Assembly (NCBI RefSeq): GCF_900110215.1 | Contig: NZ_FOCX01000013.1 | Span: forward strand, 1-64,000 | Direction of reading: 5' to 3' | Source of the DNA: Halorientalis persicus | GTDB lineage: Archaea; Halobacteriota; Halobacteria; Halobacteriales; Haloarculaceae | Length of the DNA: 64,000 nucleotides | Shown here: in pieces, positions 48,909 through 58,486 of the stretch | Position numbering within the stretch: position 1 is the stretch's first letter | How the letters are laid out: every line of letters starts with the position of its first letter | Notes under the pieces: model-generated | Told to the model about the DNA's origin: nothing | The model's input: only the letters and a program-made list of their open reading frames with translations | Database searches by the model: none | Made by a program: the position numbers and the translations under genes

Positions 48909-50627
48909 ATGCGAATCAAAGTCTCAGACGACACGACGGAATCGGAAGCCCAGGCCATCGCCGAAGCACTGGCGACGCACTTCGAGGACGACGTGATCCT
49001 CGTGGTCGACAGCGGCGAAGAGGTTGGCAGCGCAACCTACGACGGTGACGAGCGTGACGTGGCCACAGCGCGGGCAGAGGACGATCTGGGCCCGACCGAG
49101 CGCGAGGAGAGCCTGATTGAGGAGATCGAGGAGATCCTCGAAGGTGGTCCCGAGAAGTATAAGGAACAGTTGCCCGAGGAGGGCAAACTCTTCGTTCGGG
49201 ACCGGGTCGACCTGTGGTTCGGCGACGACTTCCTGTTCGAGGACGGAACGTTCGCGGAGTTCGACTCCGACGACCAGCTCCCGGCCGACGGGCTCATCAC
49301 CGGGGCCGCGGAGTTCGAGGGCCGGGACCTGCACTTCATGGCCAACGACTACACGGTCAAACGCGGGTCGATGGCCTCCAAGGGCGTCGAGAAGTTCCTG
49401 CGGATGCAACAACGGGCTCTGAAAACGGGACGGCCCGTCCTCTACCTGATGGATTCTTCGGGCGGCCGGATCGACCAGCAGACGGGCTTTTTCGCCAACC
49501 GCGAGGGCATCGGGAAGTATTACTACAACCACTCAATGCTCTCGGGTCGGGTGCCACAGATCTGTGTGCTGTACGGGCCATCTATTGCCGGTGCGGCCTA
49601 CACCCCAGTGTTCGCGGACTTCACCGTCATGGTCCGAGGTATGAGCGCGATGGCGATCGCCAGTCCCCGGATGGTCGAAATGGTCACCGGCGAGGAGATC
49701 AGCCTCGAAGACTTGGGTGGCCCTGATGTCCACGCCCAGTATTCAGGGAGCGCGGACCTCGTCGCCGACGACGAAGAACACGCACGCGAACTCGTCGCCA
49801 AACTCATCGGCTACCTGCCCGACAACGCCGACGAGGACCCACCACAGACCAGCGGCGCTGCGCCGAAGCTCTCCCCGGAGGGTATCGATGCCGTCGTTCC
49901 CCAGGAGCCGAACAAGGGTTACGATATGTTCGACGTGATCGACCGGGTCGTCGACGCCGGGTCCACGCTCGAACTGCGACCCGAATACGGCAAGGAGATC
50001 ATCACCTCGTTTGCCCGGATCGACGGCCGACCCATAGGGATCGTCGCGAACCAGCCCAACCACCGGGCCGGTGCGATCTTCCCTGACGCCGCCGAGAAGG
50101 CGGCTCAGTTCATCTGGACCTGCGACGCCTACAACATCCCGCTGTTGTATCTCTGTGACACCCCCGGCTTCATGGCCGGCTCCGGCGTCGAGAAGGAGGG
50201 GATCCTCGAACAGGGCAAGAAGATGATCTACGCCACGTCCTCAGCGACGGTTCCCAAACAGTCCGTCGTCGTCAGGAAGGCCTACGGCGCGGGCATCTAC
50301 GCGATGTCCGGCCCGGCCTACGACCCCGAATCGACCCTCGGCCTGCCCAGCGGCGAGATCGCGATCATGGGGCCGGAAGCGGCGATCAACGCCGTCTACG
50401 CCCGGAAGCTCTCGGAGATCGATGACGAAGAAGAACGCGCAAAACGCGAACAGGAACTCCGCGAGGAGTACCGCGAGGACATCGACATCCACCGAATGGC
50501 CAGCGAGGTCGTCATTGACGAGATCGTCCCGCCAAGCGATCTCCGAGAAGAGCTGTCGAACCGCTTCGCGTTCTACGAGACCGTCGAGAAGGACCTGCCG
50601 GACAAGAAACACGGCACGATTCTCTAA
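48909..50627 (+). CDS. pccB: Carboxyltransferase beta subunit with a PccX-like N-terminal extension
   Basis: A protein of 572 residues. From about residue 75 it is a standard acyl-CoA carboxyltransferase: a KLFVRDRVDLWFGDD start, MDSSGGRIDQQTG, the AGAAYTPVFADFTVMV segment and GPEAAINAVYARKL. The first 70 or so residues are extra: RIKVSDDTTESEAQAIAEAL then an acidic region. This resembles the small PccX/acc-operon subunit that haloarchaeal PCC needs and that is normally a separate gene. The fusion is inferred by resemblance. Together with PccA it should form the complete carboxylase. Confidence 0.9.
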   Translation: MRIKVSDDTTESEAQAIAEALATHFEDDVILVVDSGEEVGSATYDGDERDVATARAEDDLGPTEREESLIEEIEEILEGGPEKYKEQLPEEGKLFVRDRVDLWFGDDFLFEDGTFAEFDSDDQLPADGLITGAAEFEGRDLHFMANDYTVKRGSMASKGVEKFLRMQQRALKTGRPVLYLMDSSGGRIDQQTGFFANREGIGKYYYNHSMLSGRVPQICVLYGPSIAGAAYTPVFADFTVMVRGMSAMAIASPRMVEMVTGEEISLEDLGGPDVHAQYSGSADLVADDEEHARELVAKLIGYLPDNADEDPPQTSGAAPKLSPEGIDAVVPQEPNKGYDMFDVIDRVVDAGSTLELRPEYGKEIITSFARIDGRPIGIVANQPNHRAGAIFPDAAEKAAQFIWTCDAYNIPLLYLCDTPGFMAGSGVEKEGILEQGKKMIYATSSATVPKQSVVVRKAYGAGIYAMSGPAYDPESTLGLPSGEIAIMGPEAAINAVYARKLSEIDDEEERAKREQELREEYREDIDIHRMASEVVIDEIVPPSDLREELSNRFAFYETVEKDLPDKKHGTIL

Positions 50628-50642
50628 CACACGAGAGAGACA

Positions 50643-51107
50643 ATGACAGGGAAGTACTACGAGGAGTTCGAGGTCGGCGAGACCATCGAACACGGGAAAC
50701 GCCGGACGGTTAGCGAGAGCGACAACCAGCAGTTCTGCGACATGACGATGAACCAGCAGCCGCTGCACCTTGACGCCGAGTTCGCGGCCGACACCGAGTT
50801 CGGCGAGCGACTGGTCAACGGCCTCTACACGATGAGTCTGGCCGTCGGGCTGACGATTCCGGACACAACCGACGGGACCATCGTCGCGAACCTCTCGTAC
50901 GACAACGTCGAACACCCGAATCCCCTCTTCCACGGCGACACGATCCGCGTCCAGTCGACCGTGACCGACAAGCGCGAGACCAGCGACGGCGAACGCGGCA
51001 TCGTCACAATGCACGTCGAGGTGTATAAGGTGAACAGCGACGAGGAACAACTCGTCTGTGAGTTCGACCGCACCGCACTCTCACTGAAACGCGAACACAC
51101 CGAGTAA
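50643..51107 (+). CDS. MaoC-family dehydratase
   Basis: A protein of 154 residues, one hot-dog domain. It has the MaoC pattern: YYEEFEVGETIEHG, then DMTMNQQPLHLD near 34-45 with the Asp-His dyad, and the HPNPLFHGDTIRV segment. It hydrates an enoyl-CoA. In Haloarcula the related mesaconyl-CoA hydratase acts in the methylaspartate cycle, and a CitE-like lyase lies nearby, so that pathway is a candidate. Confidence 0.88.
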   Translation: MTGKYYEEFEVGETIEHGKRRTVSESDNQQFCDMTMNQQPLHLDAEFAADTEFGERLVNGLYTMSLAVGLTIPDTTDGTIVANLSYDNVEHPNPLFHGDTIRVQSTVTDKRETSDGERGIVTMHVEVYKVNSDEEQLVCEFDRTALSLKREHTE

Positions 51108-51136
51108 CAGCTTCCCGAATTCAGAATTTTAGTATC

Positions 51137-53151
51137 ATGACAGACTCGATTGCGGAGATGGACGAGATCGTCCACGAGCCGAGCCAGGAGTTCGTCGAAT
51201 CGACGAACGTCTGGGAGTTCATGCAGACCCACGACATCGATGACTACGAGGTACTGATCGAGCGGACCACGACCGATATTGACGGCGTGCCCGAGTCCGG
51301 CGTCGACTGGTTCTGGGACGAACTTGTCGACTACCTCGGGATCGAGTTCTACGAGGACTACGACCAGATTCGTAATGACACGGACGGCCCGCAGTTCACC
51401 GACTGGTACCCCGGCGGGAAGCTCAACATCGCCCACAACGTCGTGGACCGCCACGCCGCCCCGGACAACGAGCGCCGGAACAAGGTCGCCACCATCTGGG
51501 AGGGCGAAGACGGCGAGATTCGAGAGGTCACCTACCACGAACTCCAGCGACAGGCCAACCAGGTCGCCAACGCGCTCGAAGCACGCGGCATCGAGACCGG
51601 CGACACCGTCGGCCTCTACATGCCGATGGTCCCCGAGGTCGTCTCGATCCTCTACGGCTGTTTCAAGATCGGTGCCATCGCCGTCCCCATCTTCTCGGGC
51701 TTCGGCGTCGACGCCACCGCCACCCGTATCGAGGACCCCGAGTGTTCGGTTCTGGTGACCGGCGACGGCTTCCTCCGGCGGGGCGATCCGGTCACGCTCA
51801 AAGAGACCGCCGACGAGGCCATCGCGCAGGCCGACACTGACGTGGAGTCGGTGATCGTCTACGACCGTCTGGGGGCGAGCGACCCGGACACGGACCTCTC
51901 GATTCCGATGACCGACGGCCGCGACGAGTGGTGGGCCGACGCCGTCGCCACCCAGTCCGACGAGTACGACACCAAATCCCTCCCCAGCGACCAGGAGTCG
52001 ATGCTGCTGTATTCGTCGGGGACCACCGGCAAACCGAAGGGGATCGTCCACACGCACGCCGGCGTCCAGACGCAAACGGCCAAGGAACTCTACTTCGGGT
52101 TCGACGTGAAACCCGCCGACCGCTTCTTCTGGGTCTCGGATATCGGCTGGATGATGGGGCCGTGGACTCTGATCGGGAACCACACCTTCGGCGGGACCAT
52201 CTTCATGTACGAGGGCGCACCGGACTACCCCGAGCCCGACCGGTTCTGGGAGATGATCGACCGCCACGACCTCACCCAGTTCGGCATCTCGCCCACCGCC
52301 ATCCGCGCGCTCCGCAAGCAGGGCGACGAGTGGGTCGAGGGCCACGACCTCTCCAGCCTGCGTCTGCTGGGCTCGACGGGCGAGCCCTGGGACCCCGAGT
52401 CCTGGCAGTGGTTCCACGAGACCGTCGGCGGCGGCGACACCCCCATCATCAACATCTCCGGCGGGACCGAGATCTGTGGCTGCTTTCTCATGCCGATGCC
52501 GATCAACGATCTCAAGCCCTGCACCCTCGGCGGGCCGGGGCTGGGCATGGACATCGACATCGTCGATTCCGACGGGAACTCGATCGAAGACACCCACGAA
52601 CGGGGCTATCTGGTCGCCCGGGACTCCTGTCCCTGATGACCAAATCCCTCTGGAGCGGCGACGAACGCTACCTCAACGAGTACTGGTCGACCTGGGACGA
52701 TCTGTGGGACCACGGCGACTGGGCCCAGAAGGACGAAGACGGCTTCTGGTTCCTCCACGGCCGCGCCGACGACGCGCTGAACGTGGCCGGCCGGAAGGTC
52801 GGCCCCGCCGAGGTCGAGGGGGCGGCGATGGACCACGCCGCCGTCAACCAGGCCGCCGCCATCGGGGCCGACGACGACACCACCGGCACCGCCGTCGTCC
52901 TCTACGTGATCGTCGAAGACGGGTTCGAGGCCGGTGACGACCTCCGCGAGGAGATCCGCGAGCAGGTCGGCGCTGAACTCGGCAAGCCGTTCCGCCCCCG
53001 GGAGGTCCTGTTCGTCGAGGCGTTCCCGAAGACCCAGTCGGGCAAGATCATCCGCCGGGCCGTCCAGGCGACCTACGAGGGCGAAGACCTGGGTGACATG
53101 AGTAGCATCGAGAACCCCGCGGCGCTGGAGGCCATCGAGAACGCGCGGTAG
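51137..53151 (+). pseudogene. Acyl-CoA synthetase split by a single-base deletion
   Basis: The first 499 codons (51137-52636) encode an AMP-forming synthetase through LLYSSGTTGKPKGIVH (A3) and INISGGTEICG (A5). The frame then stops at TGA 52634. The next frame, from ATG 52636, continues the same protein (MTKSLWSGDERYLNEYW), including HGRADDALNVAGRK and FPKTQSGKIIRR (A10), to 53151. Restoring one C in CCCTGATG (CCCTCGATG) rejoins the frames as DSCPSMTKSL. It is a frameshifted gene, a sequencing error, or a pair translated by re-initiation at TGATG. Expected length about 671 residues. Confidence 0.9.
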
Positions 53152-53159
53152 GTGTATCC

Positions 53160-53993
53160 CTACTGCCGATCGGCTTCGCGGGCACGTTCGAGGATGCGTT
53201 CGGCCTGCGAGATGAGCGGCGCGTCGATCATCTCCCCGTCGACCTTGAAAACGCCGGCATCGGTCTCGTTATCGGCCTTGACGACGCGTTCGGCCCATTC
53301 GATCTCCTCATCACTGGGCGTGAACGCATCGTTGATGACCGGGACCTGATCGGGGTGGATCGCCATCTTCCCGTCGTAGCCGAGCTGGGCGGCGAACTCC
53401 GTCGCTTCGCGGAGCCCCTCCTGATCGCCGTAGTCCGGGTAAATCGTGTCGATCGCGTCGATACCGGCGGCGCTAGCTGCGACGACGACTCGCTCGCGTG
53501 CATAGAGCACCTCGGTCCCGTCACTAGTGCGACTCGCACCGAGGTCTGCTGCCAGATCCTCCGCTCCAAATAGGAGTGCATCGGTGGGATCGGCGGCAGC
53601 AATCTCGTCGGCATTGAGGACGCCTGCAGCGGATTCGACCAGCGCGAGCACAGGGAGCTCTACGTCGCGCTCTTCGAGCTGTTGTGCCAGCGAGGAGACG
53701 TCTCCAGCGGAACCTGTCTTCGGTAGCATAACACTGTCTGGAATCGATCCGGATAGTACCACGTCAAGGTCGGTGGCGGCTCCGGATCCCGCAGGATTGA
53801 CGCGAACACAGATGTGATTCTCTGACCGAACATCTGCGAGTACCGTCCGGACGGATTCACGCGCCTGCTGCTTATCGTTTGGTGCAACCGCATCCTCGAG
53901 ATCGAAGACCACGACATCCGCCGTACTACCGGCCGCTTTACGCATTAGCTTTGGTTCGTCACCCGGTGCGAACAGAACACTTCGTCGGACCAT
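53160..53993 (-). CDS. HpcH/HpaI aldolase, CitE-like CoA lyase
   Basis: A protein of 277 residues starting at ATG 53993 (MVRRSVLFAPGDEPK). CitE signatures are clear: FAPGDEPKLMRKA, VVVFDLEDAVAPNDK (about 27-41), VRVNPAG and MLPKTGSAGD. The family splits malyl-CoA, citramalyl-CoA or beta-methylmalyl-CoA; the last would fit the neighbouring MaoC and PCC in the haloarchaeal methylaspartate cycle. Convergent with the split synthetase. Confidence 0.88.
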   Translation of the reverse strand: MVRRSVLFAPGDEPKLMRKAAGSTADVVVFDLEDAVAPNDKQQARESVRTVLADVRSENHICVRVNPAGSGAATDLDVVLSGSIPDSVMLPKTGSAGDVSSLAQQLEERDVELPVLALVESAAGVLNADEIAAADPTDALLFGAEDLAADLGASRTSDGTEVLYARERVVVAASAAGIDAIDTIYPDYGDQEGLREATEFAAQLGYDGKMAIHPDQVPVINDAFTPSDEEIEWAERVVKADNETDAGVFKVDGEMIDAPLISQAERILERAREADRQ

Positions 53994-54096
53994 ATCCGAC
54001 CTTCTATCGCCTGACGATAAGAGGTTATGACACGTGGCGAGCGGACGCCCCACTCCTTCTCAGTAGTTGCTGATAGTAGCCAAGATAGTCTGTGAC

Positions 54097-55926
54097 TTAG
54101 GCAACAGCTTCCGTTTGATCCGAGACCACGTCCCAGTCATCGGGCGAAAGAACTGTGCCACCGAAGTCGCCTGCTTCGGGGTAGGCCGTCGTCACGACGT
54201 ACTCGGTCCGGTCGCTGAGGTAGTCCACGAGCGTCTGGAGATGTTCGCTGGCGAGACCCCCAATATCGTCCAGCAACATACACGGCACTCGGTCGGCGAC
54301 GCTGAAGGCTTCATAGCCAGCGAGGGCAGCGATGAAGCCGACGAGCTCGACCTCACCCTCGGACATGGCGTCGACGGTGATTTCCCGGCCATCGCGAGCA
54401 ATGATGAGTTCGAGGTCAGATGTTTCGCCGGTGTCTGGGTCAACGTGCTTTTCGAGCCGTGCACTCTCGAAGCTGGGATCGAATTTCTCGACGACATCTT
54501 CGAGCGCGTGATCGAACGCCTCGCGAGCGGTTGCGATCACATGCTCGCGACGGGCTCGCAGCGATTGGATTTCCTGGCTCAACTCATCGATCTGAGCCTG
54601 CAGGTCATCACGCTGAGCGGCCTCGTCTTCGAGCTCTGACTTCACTGTGCGACGCTGTTCGAGCGTTGCCTCCGTTCGGGCGATCTCCTGTTCCAGCGTA
54701 CTGCGGCGGTCGTCCGTTTCCTCGACCTGCGATTCCAGTTCGTCGACTCGGTCCATCACCTCTTCAAGATCCGAGCGAGCCTCTTCGAGTTCGTCTTGAG
54801 ATTCACTGAGCGTCGACCGAAGCGAGGACAGGTCCTCTTCGAGTGATTGCTTTTCCTGGCGCTGCTGTCGGATCTCCTTCTGTCGCTCCTTGAGGTCGCT
54901 GACCTCAGTTTTGAGCGTCGACCGTTGCTCCCGTCGCTCAGAAATGGCCTCGCTCAGTGCATCGATCTGGGCCTGAATATCGTCGCGTGTCGTCTCGTGG
55001 CCACAGACCCAGCAGGAGAGCTGGTCGGTGTCGATCTGGCGGTCGACGTCGGCTACAAGGTCGAGATGACCTTCCTCTAACACTCGCTCGTTCGTATTGT
55101 ACAGTGTTTCGAGCGTCTCGATTTCCCCGGAGAGTTCGCGAACACTCTGTTGCTTGTCCTTGAGTTGGACTTTCAAATCGGGGGCTGATGGTACGTCGAT
55201 GGCGTCCAGTGCTGCCTCTTTGTCTTCGATCTGAGATTCCAGTGACTCGATTTTGGCTTCGAGCCGGGACACCCGCTGTTGGGCGCGTTCTCGCTGACGA
55301 CGGGCGTCTGCGAGGTCGTCTTCCAGTGCCTCTTGGTCACCGGAGTCGGACTCGTCGCCATCGATTTCGGCGAGTTCATCTTCTAGTTCCTCGAGTTTGG
55401 ATTCGAGTGACGTGATCTCCTCGGTTTTGGCGGTCAGTTTCTCGGCCGCCCGTTCAGCGTCTTCGAGGTCCGATTCGGCGGCTCGACGCTGTTCCTGGAG
55501 TGACTGGATCTGCTCGCTGATGTTCTCCTGTTCGAGTGGCCGAATCAGATGTGGCGTGAGGTCTGCACCATCGCGGACAGCAGTCCGGATGGCGTTGTCC
55601 TCATCGAGAAACGCGAACAGTTCGGCACAGATCTGGTCCTGTTCATCGGTTAGATACGGCGTCCCTGACCGAGAGACGGTCCCTGCACTCTGTTGGAGCG
55701 TGACTTGATATTCGTCATCGGGTGTCTGCAGGTGGACGGAGCCCTTTGACTCTCCGTCAGTGAGCGTGGTCGCGGAGACCTCGCCCCCGAGGACCGTCCG
55801 GATCGCAGTAATCAGGGATGTTTTGCCCTGCCAGTTCGAGGCCTGGACTGCGTTGATTCCTGGGTGGATCATTGCTGTCCCGTCGCGAATCCCCGCGATA
55901 TTGGATATCTCCAGCTGCCACGTCAT
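54097..55926 (-). CDS. Archaea-specific SMC-related protein (ASRP)
   Basis: A protein of 609 residues. An N-terminal Walker A variant (SNWQGKTS, about 31-38) and a C-terminal Walker B-type region (VPCMLLDDIGG, about 545) bracket a coiled coil (about 130-500) with a CWVCG zinc hook (about 313) as in Rad50. Such ASRPs are haloarchaeal and sit next to RdfA. A role in chromosome structure or shape control is likely. Confidence 0.9.
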   Translation of the reverse strand: MTWQLEISNIAGIRDGTAMIHPGINAVQASNWQGKTSLITAIRTVLGGEVSATTLTDGESKGSVHLQTPDDEYQVTLQQSAGTVSRSGTPYLTDEQDQICAELFAFLDEDNAIRTAVRDGADLTPHLIRPLEQENISEQIQSLQEQRRAAESDLEDAERAAEKLTAKTEEITSLESKLEELEDELAEIDGDESDSGDQEALEDDLADARRQRERAQQRVSRLEAKIESLESQIEDKEAALDAIDVPSAPDLKVQLKDKQQSVRELSGEIETLETLYNTNERVLEEGHLDLVADVDRQIDTDQLSCWVCGHETTRDDIQAQIDALSEAISERREQRSTLKTEVSDLKERQKEIRQQRQEKQSLEEDLSSLRSTLSESQDELEEARSDLEEVMDRVDELESQVEETDDRRSTLEQEIARTEATLEQRRTVKSELEDEAAQRDDLQAQIDELSQEIQSLRARREHVIATAREAFDHALEDVVEKFDPSFESARLEKHVDPDTGETSDLELIIARDGREITVDAMSEGEVELVGFIAALAGYEAFSVADRVPCMLLDDIGGLASEHLQTLVDYLSDRTEYVVTTAYPEAGDFGGTVLSPDDWDVVSDQTEAVA

Positions 55927-55993
55927 CTACTTCAGTAGAACGTGGTGTGGGTTCTTAACTTCTGTAGGATTATCATCGGCTAGGGGACTGGGT

Positions 55994-56671
55994 TCACGCT
56001 AAGAAGCTGGAGACGACTTCGACAGAACTCGCGTCCGGTGCAATATCGAGATCGTTGTGAGTGGCACAGACATAGCCCTGTTCAACAGCAGTCTCCACAG
56101 GGACACGCGTGGGACAGTGATCACAGCGGAGGGAGGCCGAGAATTCGAGTTCGGCGTTCTCGTAGCCGGCCAGCCGGTCTTTGTTACTGAGCGTTCGGAG
56201 TGATTTGGTCACGCGGTCCCGGAAGTTCTCTTTGGCGAGGTCGATCCCGTCGCGCTCCCAGTCGGTGTCGGTATTATCGTCATCGTCGCTGCCTTTCTCG
56301 GCGTCAATACACTCGCTGAAATGCCGATAAATCGTGCTGTAGGAGACGAAATCGTCAGTCATCGTCTCGACGTCAATCCCCTCGGCTTCGAGTTCGCTCA
56401 CGAGCTCGGCGCGTTTGTGGTCAGGAATGTCGTCGTCAGCAAGCACTTCGTATTCGGCGTCGATTTTGTACTCGGGATCCGGCCGCCCGTTCCTCTGATA
56501 GTAGAGCGTGAGAATCTGCTTGTTGAACCAGTGTTCAAGGTCGTTGATGCCGAGTTCGTCGTGGCCGTTCTCGCCACGCCACTTCGCGACGAGTGTGCTG
56601 TCCATCTCCTCTTTGTCGAACTCGTACTTGTTGATCATCTCGCCGGTCTTGCAGCAGAATCTCTGTCGCAT
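55994..56671 (-). CDS. rdfA: Rod-determining factor RdfA
   Basis: A protein of 225 residues starting at ATG 56671 (MRQRFCCKTGEMINKY). RdfA features are visible: an N-terminal CKTGEMINKYEF segment, the VAKWRG and NDLEHWFNKQIL helices, DFVSYSTIYRHF near 134-145, and a C-terminal zinc ribbon (CDHCPTRVPVETAVEQGYVC). RdfA is needed for rod shape in Haloferax and is typically encoded beside an ASRP. Confidence 0.85.
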   Translation of the reverse strand: MRQRFCCKTGEMINKYEFDKEEMDSTLVAKWRGENGHDELGINDLEHWFNKQILTLYYQRNGRPDPEYKIDAEYEVLADDDIPDHKRAELVSELEAEGIDVETMTDDFVSYSTIYRHFSECIDAEKGSDDDDNTDTDWERDGIDLAKENFRDRVTKSLRTLSNKDRLAGYENAELEFSASLRCDHCPTRVPVETAVEQGYVCATHNDLDIAPDASSVEVVSSFLA

Positions 56672-56727
56672 GAGTAGGAAGCCTGTAGGGAATCGATTGA
56701 ATTCCGAGAAGTATAAATTCGACTCTC

Positions 56728-57381
56728 TCACCGGTTGACGACCGACGAGGGGTCGATCCAGTCGCTGGTACAGTTCTGTTCGAGGAGAACCCACTGCTGT
56801 TCTGGATTCTCTTCTCCTGTGTCACGAAGGCGAACGATGATGTCAAACGCAGTCTCCAGTTGACCGTCGTCGAACCTATCGAGTAGCGTTTCCAGTGAAT
56901 TCCGGTAGATCAAGTGTGTCATGGCGTGGAATTCCTTGCTGAGGTTACGAATTGGGGTGAGAGTCTCGACCACTGTGTCGGGATCCGTTGTCTCGAGAAG
57001 GGAAGTAATCTCGATACCGACCCGGATGGTTCCGGGGTCAGCGTTGTTTGGACTGGCGTTCAGCCACAGCGCGCGACTGAGCCGATTGCGGACTGTCTCG
57101 AGATCTGGATCGCCGAGCCCGAGCGAGTGATGGCTCATATTATCTGCTGGATCGAAGCCAGCATCAGCAAGGCGGTCCTCAAATGCGGGTTCGCCGTCGG
57201 GACTACCGACGACTGGCGTCCGACCGAGCGCTGGGTCGCCAAATAACTGCGAGCTCATGTGAGCAAACGAGCTGTCGTCGACGGCGCCGACAACGAGAAT
57301 CGCACTGCCGTCCGTTTCGAGACTGGTGAGCCCACTTCGAAACTCGTCCTGCGAACAGGGGTCAAAGTCATTCAAAAGCAT
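56728..57381 (-). CDS. DUF7504-type, degenerate RecA-like protein
   Basis: A protein of 217 residues with the same plan as 18160-18828: AILVVGAVDDSSFAHMSS, DLETVRNRLSRALWLN, IRVGIEITSLLE and AMTHLIYRNSLETLLDRF. The P-loop is absent. It is the first gene of the RdfA-ASRP cluster, so this family is probably linked to that system. Confidence 0.75.
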   Translation of the reverse strand: MLLNDFDPCSQDEFRSGLTSLETDGSAILVVGAVDDSSFAHMSSQLFGDPALGRTPVVGSPDGEPAFEDRLADAGFDPADNMSHHSLGLGDPDLETVRNRLSRALWLNASPNNADPGTIRVGIEITSLLETTDPDTVVETLTPIRNLSKEFHAMTHLIYRNSLETLLDRFDDGQLETAFDIIVRLRDTGEENPEQQWVLLEQNCTSDWIDPSSVVNR

Positions 57382-57719
57382 AGGCCAGTAGATTGATGAT
57401 TTTCTCTGCCCGTCCCAGTGCGTTCTGGGAGTTCTCTACCCACCTATGCAGATGCGATCTACTTACTATTTTTTCTTCCTAGGCACCTTCACACTCAATT
57501 GTTGTGCGGGACCGCGCGCAGCGACGCGAGCACGGTGGACCGCCGCGAGGCGCGTGCGCCGCGCCGAGCGCAGCGCCCCGTCGGCGCGTGGATCTGGTCC
57601 GTGCGCGCGGTGAGGCGGCCCCGCCGCCGGCGCGTGCGCTGAGGTCCTTTCTGTGGATAGCAGAGAGGCACCGGTGAAAACCCTCTCGCCGCTACGGCTA
57701 GCGATTCTGTCGCCGAGCC
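57382..57719. other. GC-rich intergenic region with repeat copy
   Basis: No gene is supported. The left part has the DUF7504 gene promoter region with a T-rich TACTATTTTTT stretch; the right part is the GC-rich repeat described separately and a CGCCGGCGCGTGCG-type run. Confidence 0.5.
57508..57585 (+). repeat. GC-rich repeat, left copy
   Basis: GGGACCGCGCGCAGCGACGC begins a stretch of about 75 bp that recurs at 62288-62363 with few differences; the first 38 bp are identical. It precedes block C. Confidence 0.8.
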
Positions 57720-58067
57720 TCAGAACGTCCCGCGGAAGCGGGCGTTAGCATCGTCAGCCAGATCGAACGTCTGAACGTCGCCGAGCGAACGCACTCGCGC
57801 AGGTTGCCCACGCCGGGCCCGGATCAGCGTCGCGCCGTAGGCTTCACAGCGGGCACACACATGTCGTTCGACGGTCGTGTCGTACTCCCGGCGGGACTTC
57901 GAGACGACGGCGTCACCGCGGCCACAGGCGCGACAGGCAGCGCCGTCGTGACGTGAGGCATCGCGCGGCTCGGCCTGCTGTTCAAGTAGGGTGAGAATCA
58001 GTCGAAATTCGAGATCCGACTCGAGACTGGCGGGCAGTGCGTCCGTCTGCTGGGTGTCGCTGGACAT
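57720..58067 (-). CDS. Zinc-ribbon protein of unknown function
   Basis: A protein of 115 residues with CRACGRG near 45 and CARCEAYG near 70, a zinc ribbon in a basic context, then a strand-rich end (VRSLGDVQTFDLADD). Leader element 23 nt upstream. Confidence 0.75.
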   Translation of the reverse strand: MSSDTQQTDALPASLESDLEFRLILTLLEQQAEPRDASRHDGAACRACGRGDAVVSKSRREYDTTVERHVCARCEAYGATLIRARRGQPARVRSLGDVQTFDLADDANARFRGTF

Positions 58068-58090
58068 GGTTGAACTCCTCCACTCTGCTT

Positions 58091-58103
58091 GGGGGACACA
58101 AAC
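58091..58103 (-). promoter_or_regulatory. GTTTGT leader element, copy 17
   Basis: GTTTGTGTCCCCC, AAGC, then AGAGTGGAGG; 23 nt to the start at 58067. Confidence 0.7.
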
Positions 58104-58147
58104 GAACGCTTACGATCTGTTGGATCGCAGCTACTCGTCGACGGCAA

Positions 58148-58486
58148 TTATGGATCCAGATACACTGTACACTCGGAGATCATTCGATCAGTGAATGTCG
58201 TCGTGATTTCACCTTGCGGATTGACGACCGCTCGATCTTTGATCGTCGCCACGACCCACGGTGAACAGTACGAAGTCTTCTGTGGGTTCTGTCCGGTAAT
58301 CCAACCGCTACCGACTTCGTAATTAGCTGGCAGATCACTCGTCGTCAACGCTGCACAAATGTACTCCTGCCCCGGATACGGGAGTGAATCTGCAGCCAGC
58401 ACGAGCCACAGGCGTGGATTCGATCCTTGTCTGAACGGGTCCGGTGCCCAGAAAACGTCTCCCTTCTGGAAGGCGCTACTACTCAC
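58148..58486 (-). CDS. PemK/MazF-like toxin
   Basis: A protein of 112 residues from GTG 58486 (VSSSAFQKGDVFWAPD). The MazF/PemK pattern is present: KGDVFWAPDPFRQG, then PRLWLVLAADSLP, YICAALTTSD, and the CSPWVVATIKDRAV segment. MazF toxins cut mRNA. The gene overlaps the antitoxin stop by 8 nt. The upstream winged-helix protein is its probable antitoxin, an unusual partner for MazF. Confidence 0.8.
   Translation of the reverse strand: MSSSAFQKGDVFWAPDPFRQGSNPRLWLVLAADSLPYPGQEYICAALTTSDLPANYEVGSGWITGQNPQKTSYCSPWVVATIKDRAVVNPQGEITTTFTDRMISECTVYLDP

Noticed and set aside
50825-52597. 590-codon minus-strand frame opposite MaoC and the synthetase
   Set aside because: Antisense shadow with no domain; the plus strand carries clear adenylation motifs.
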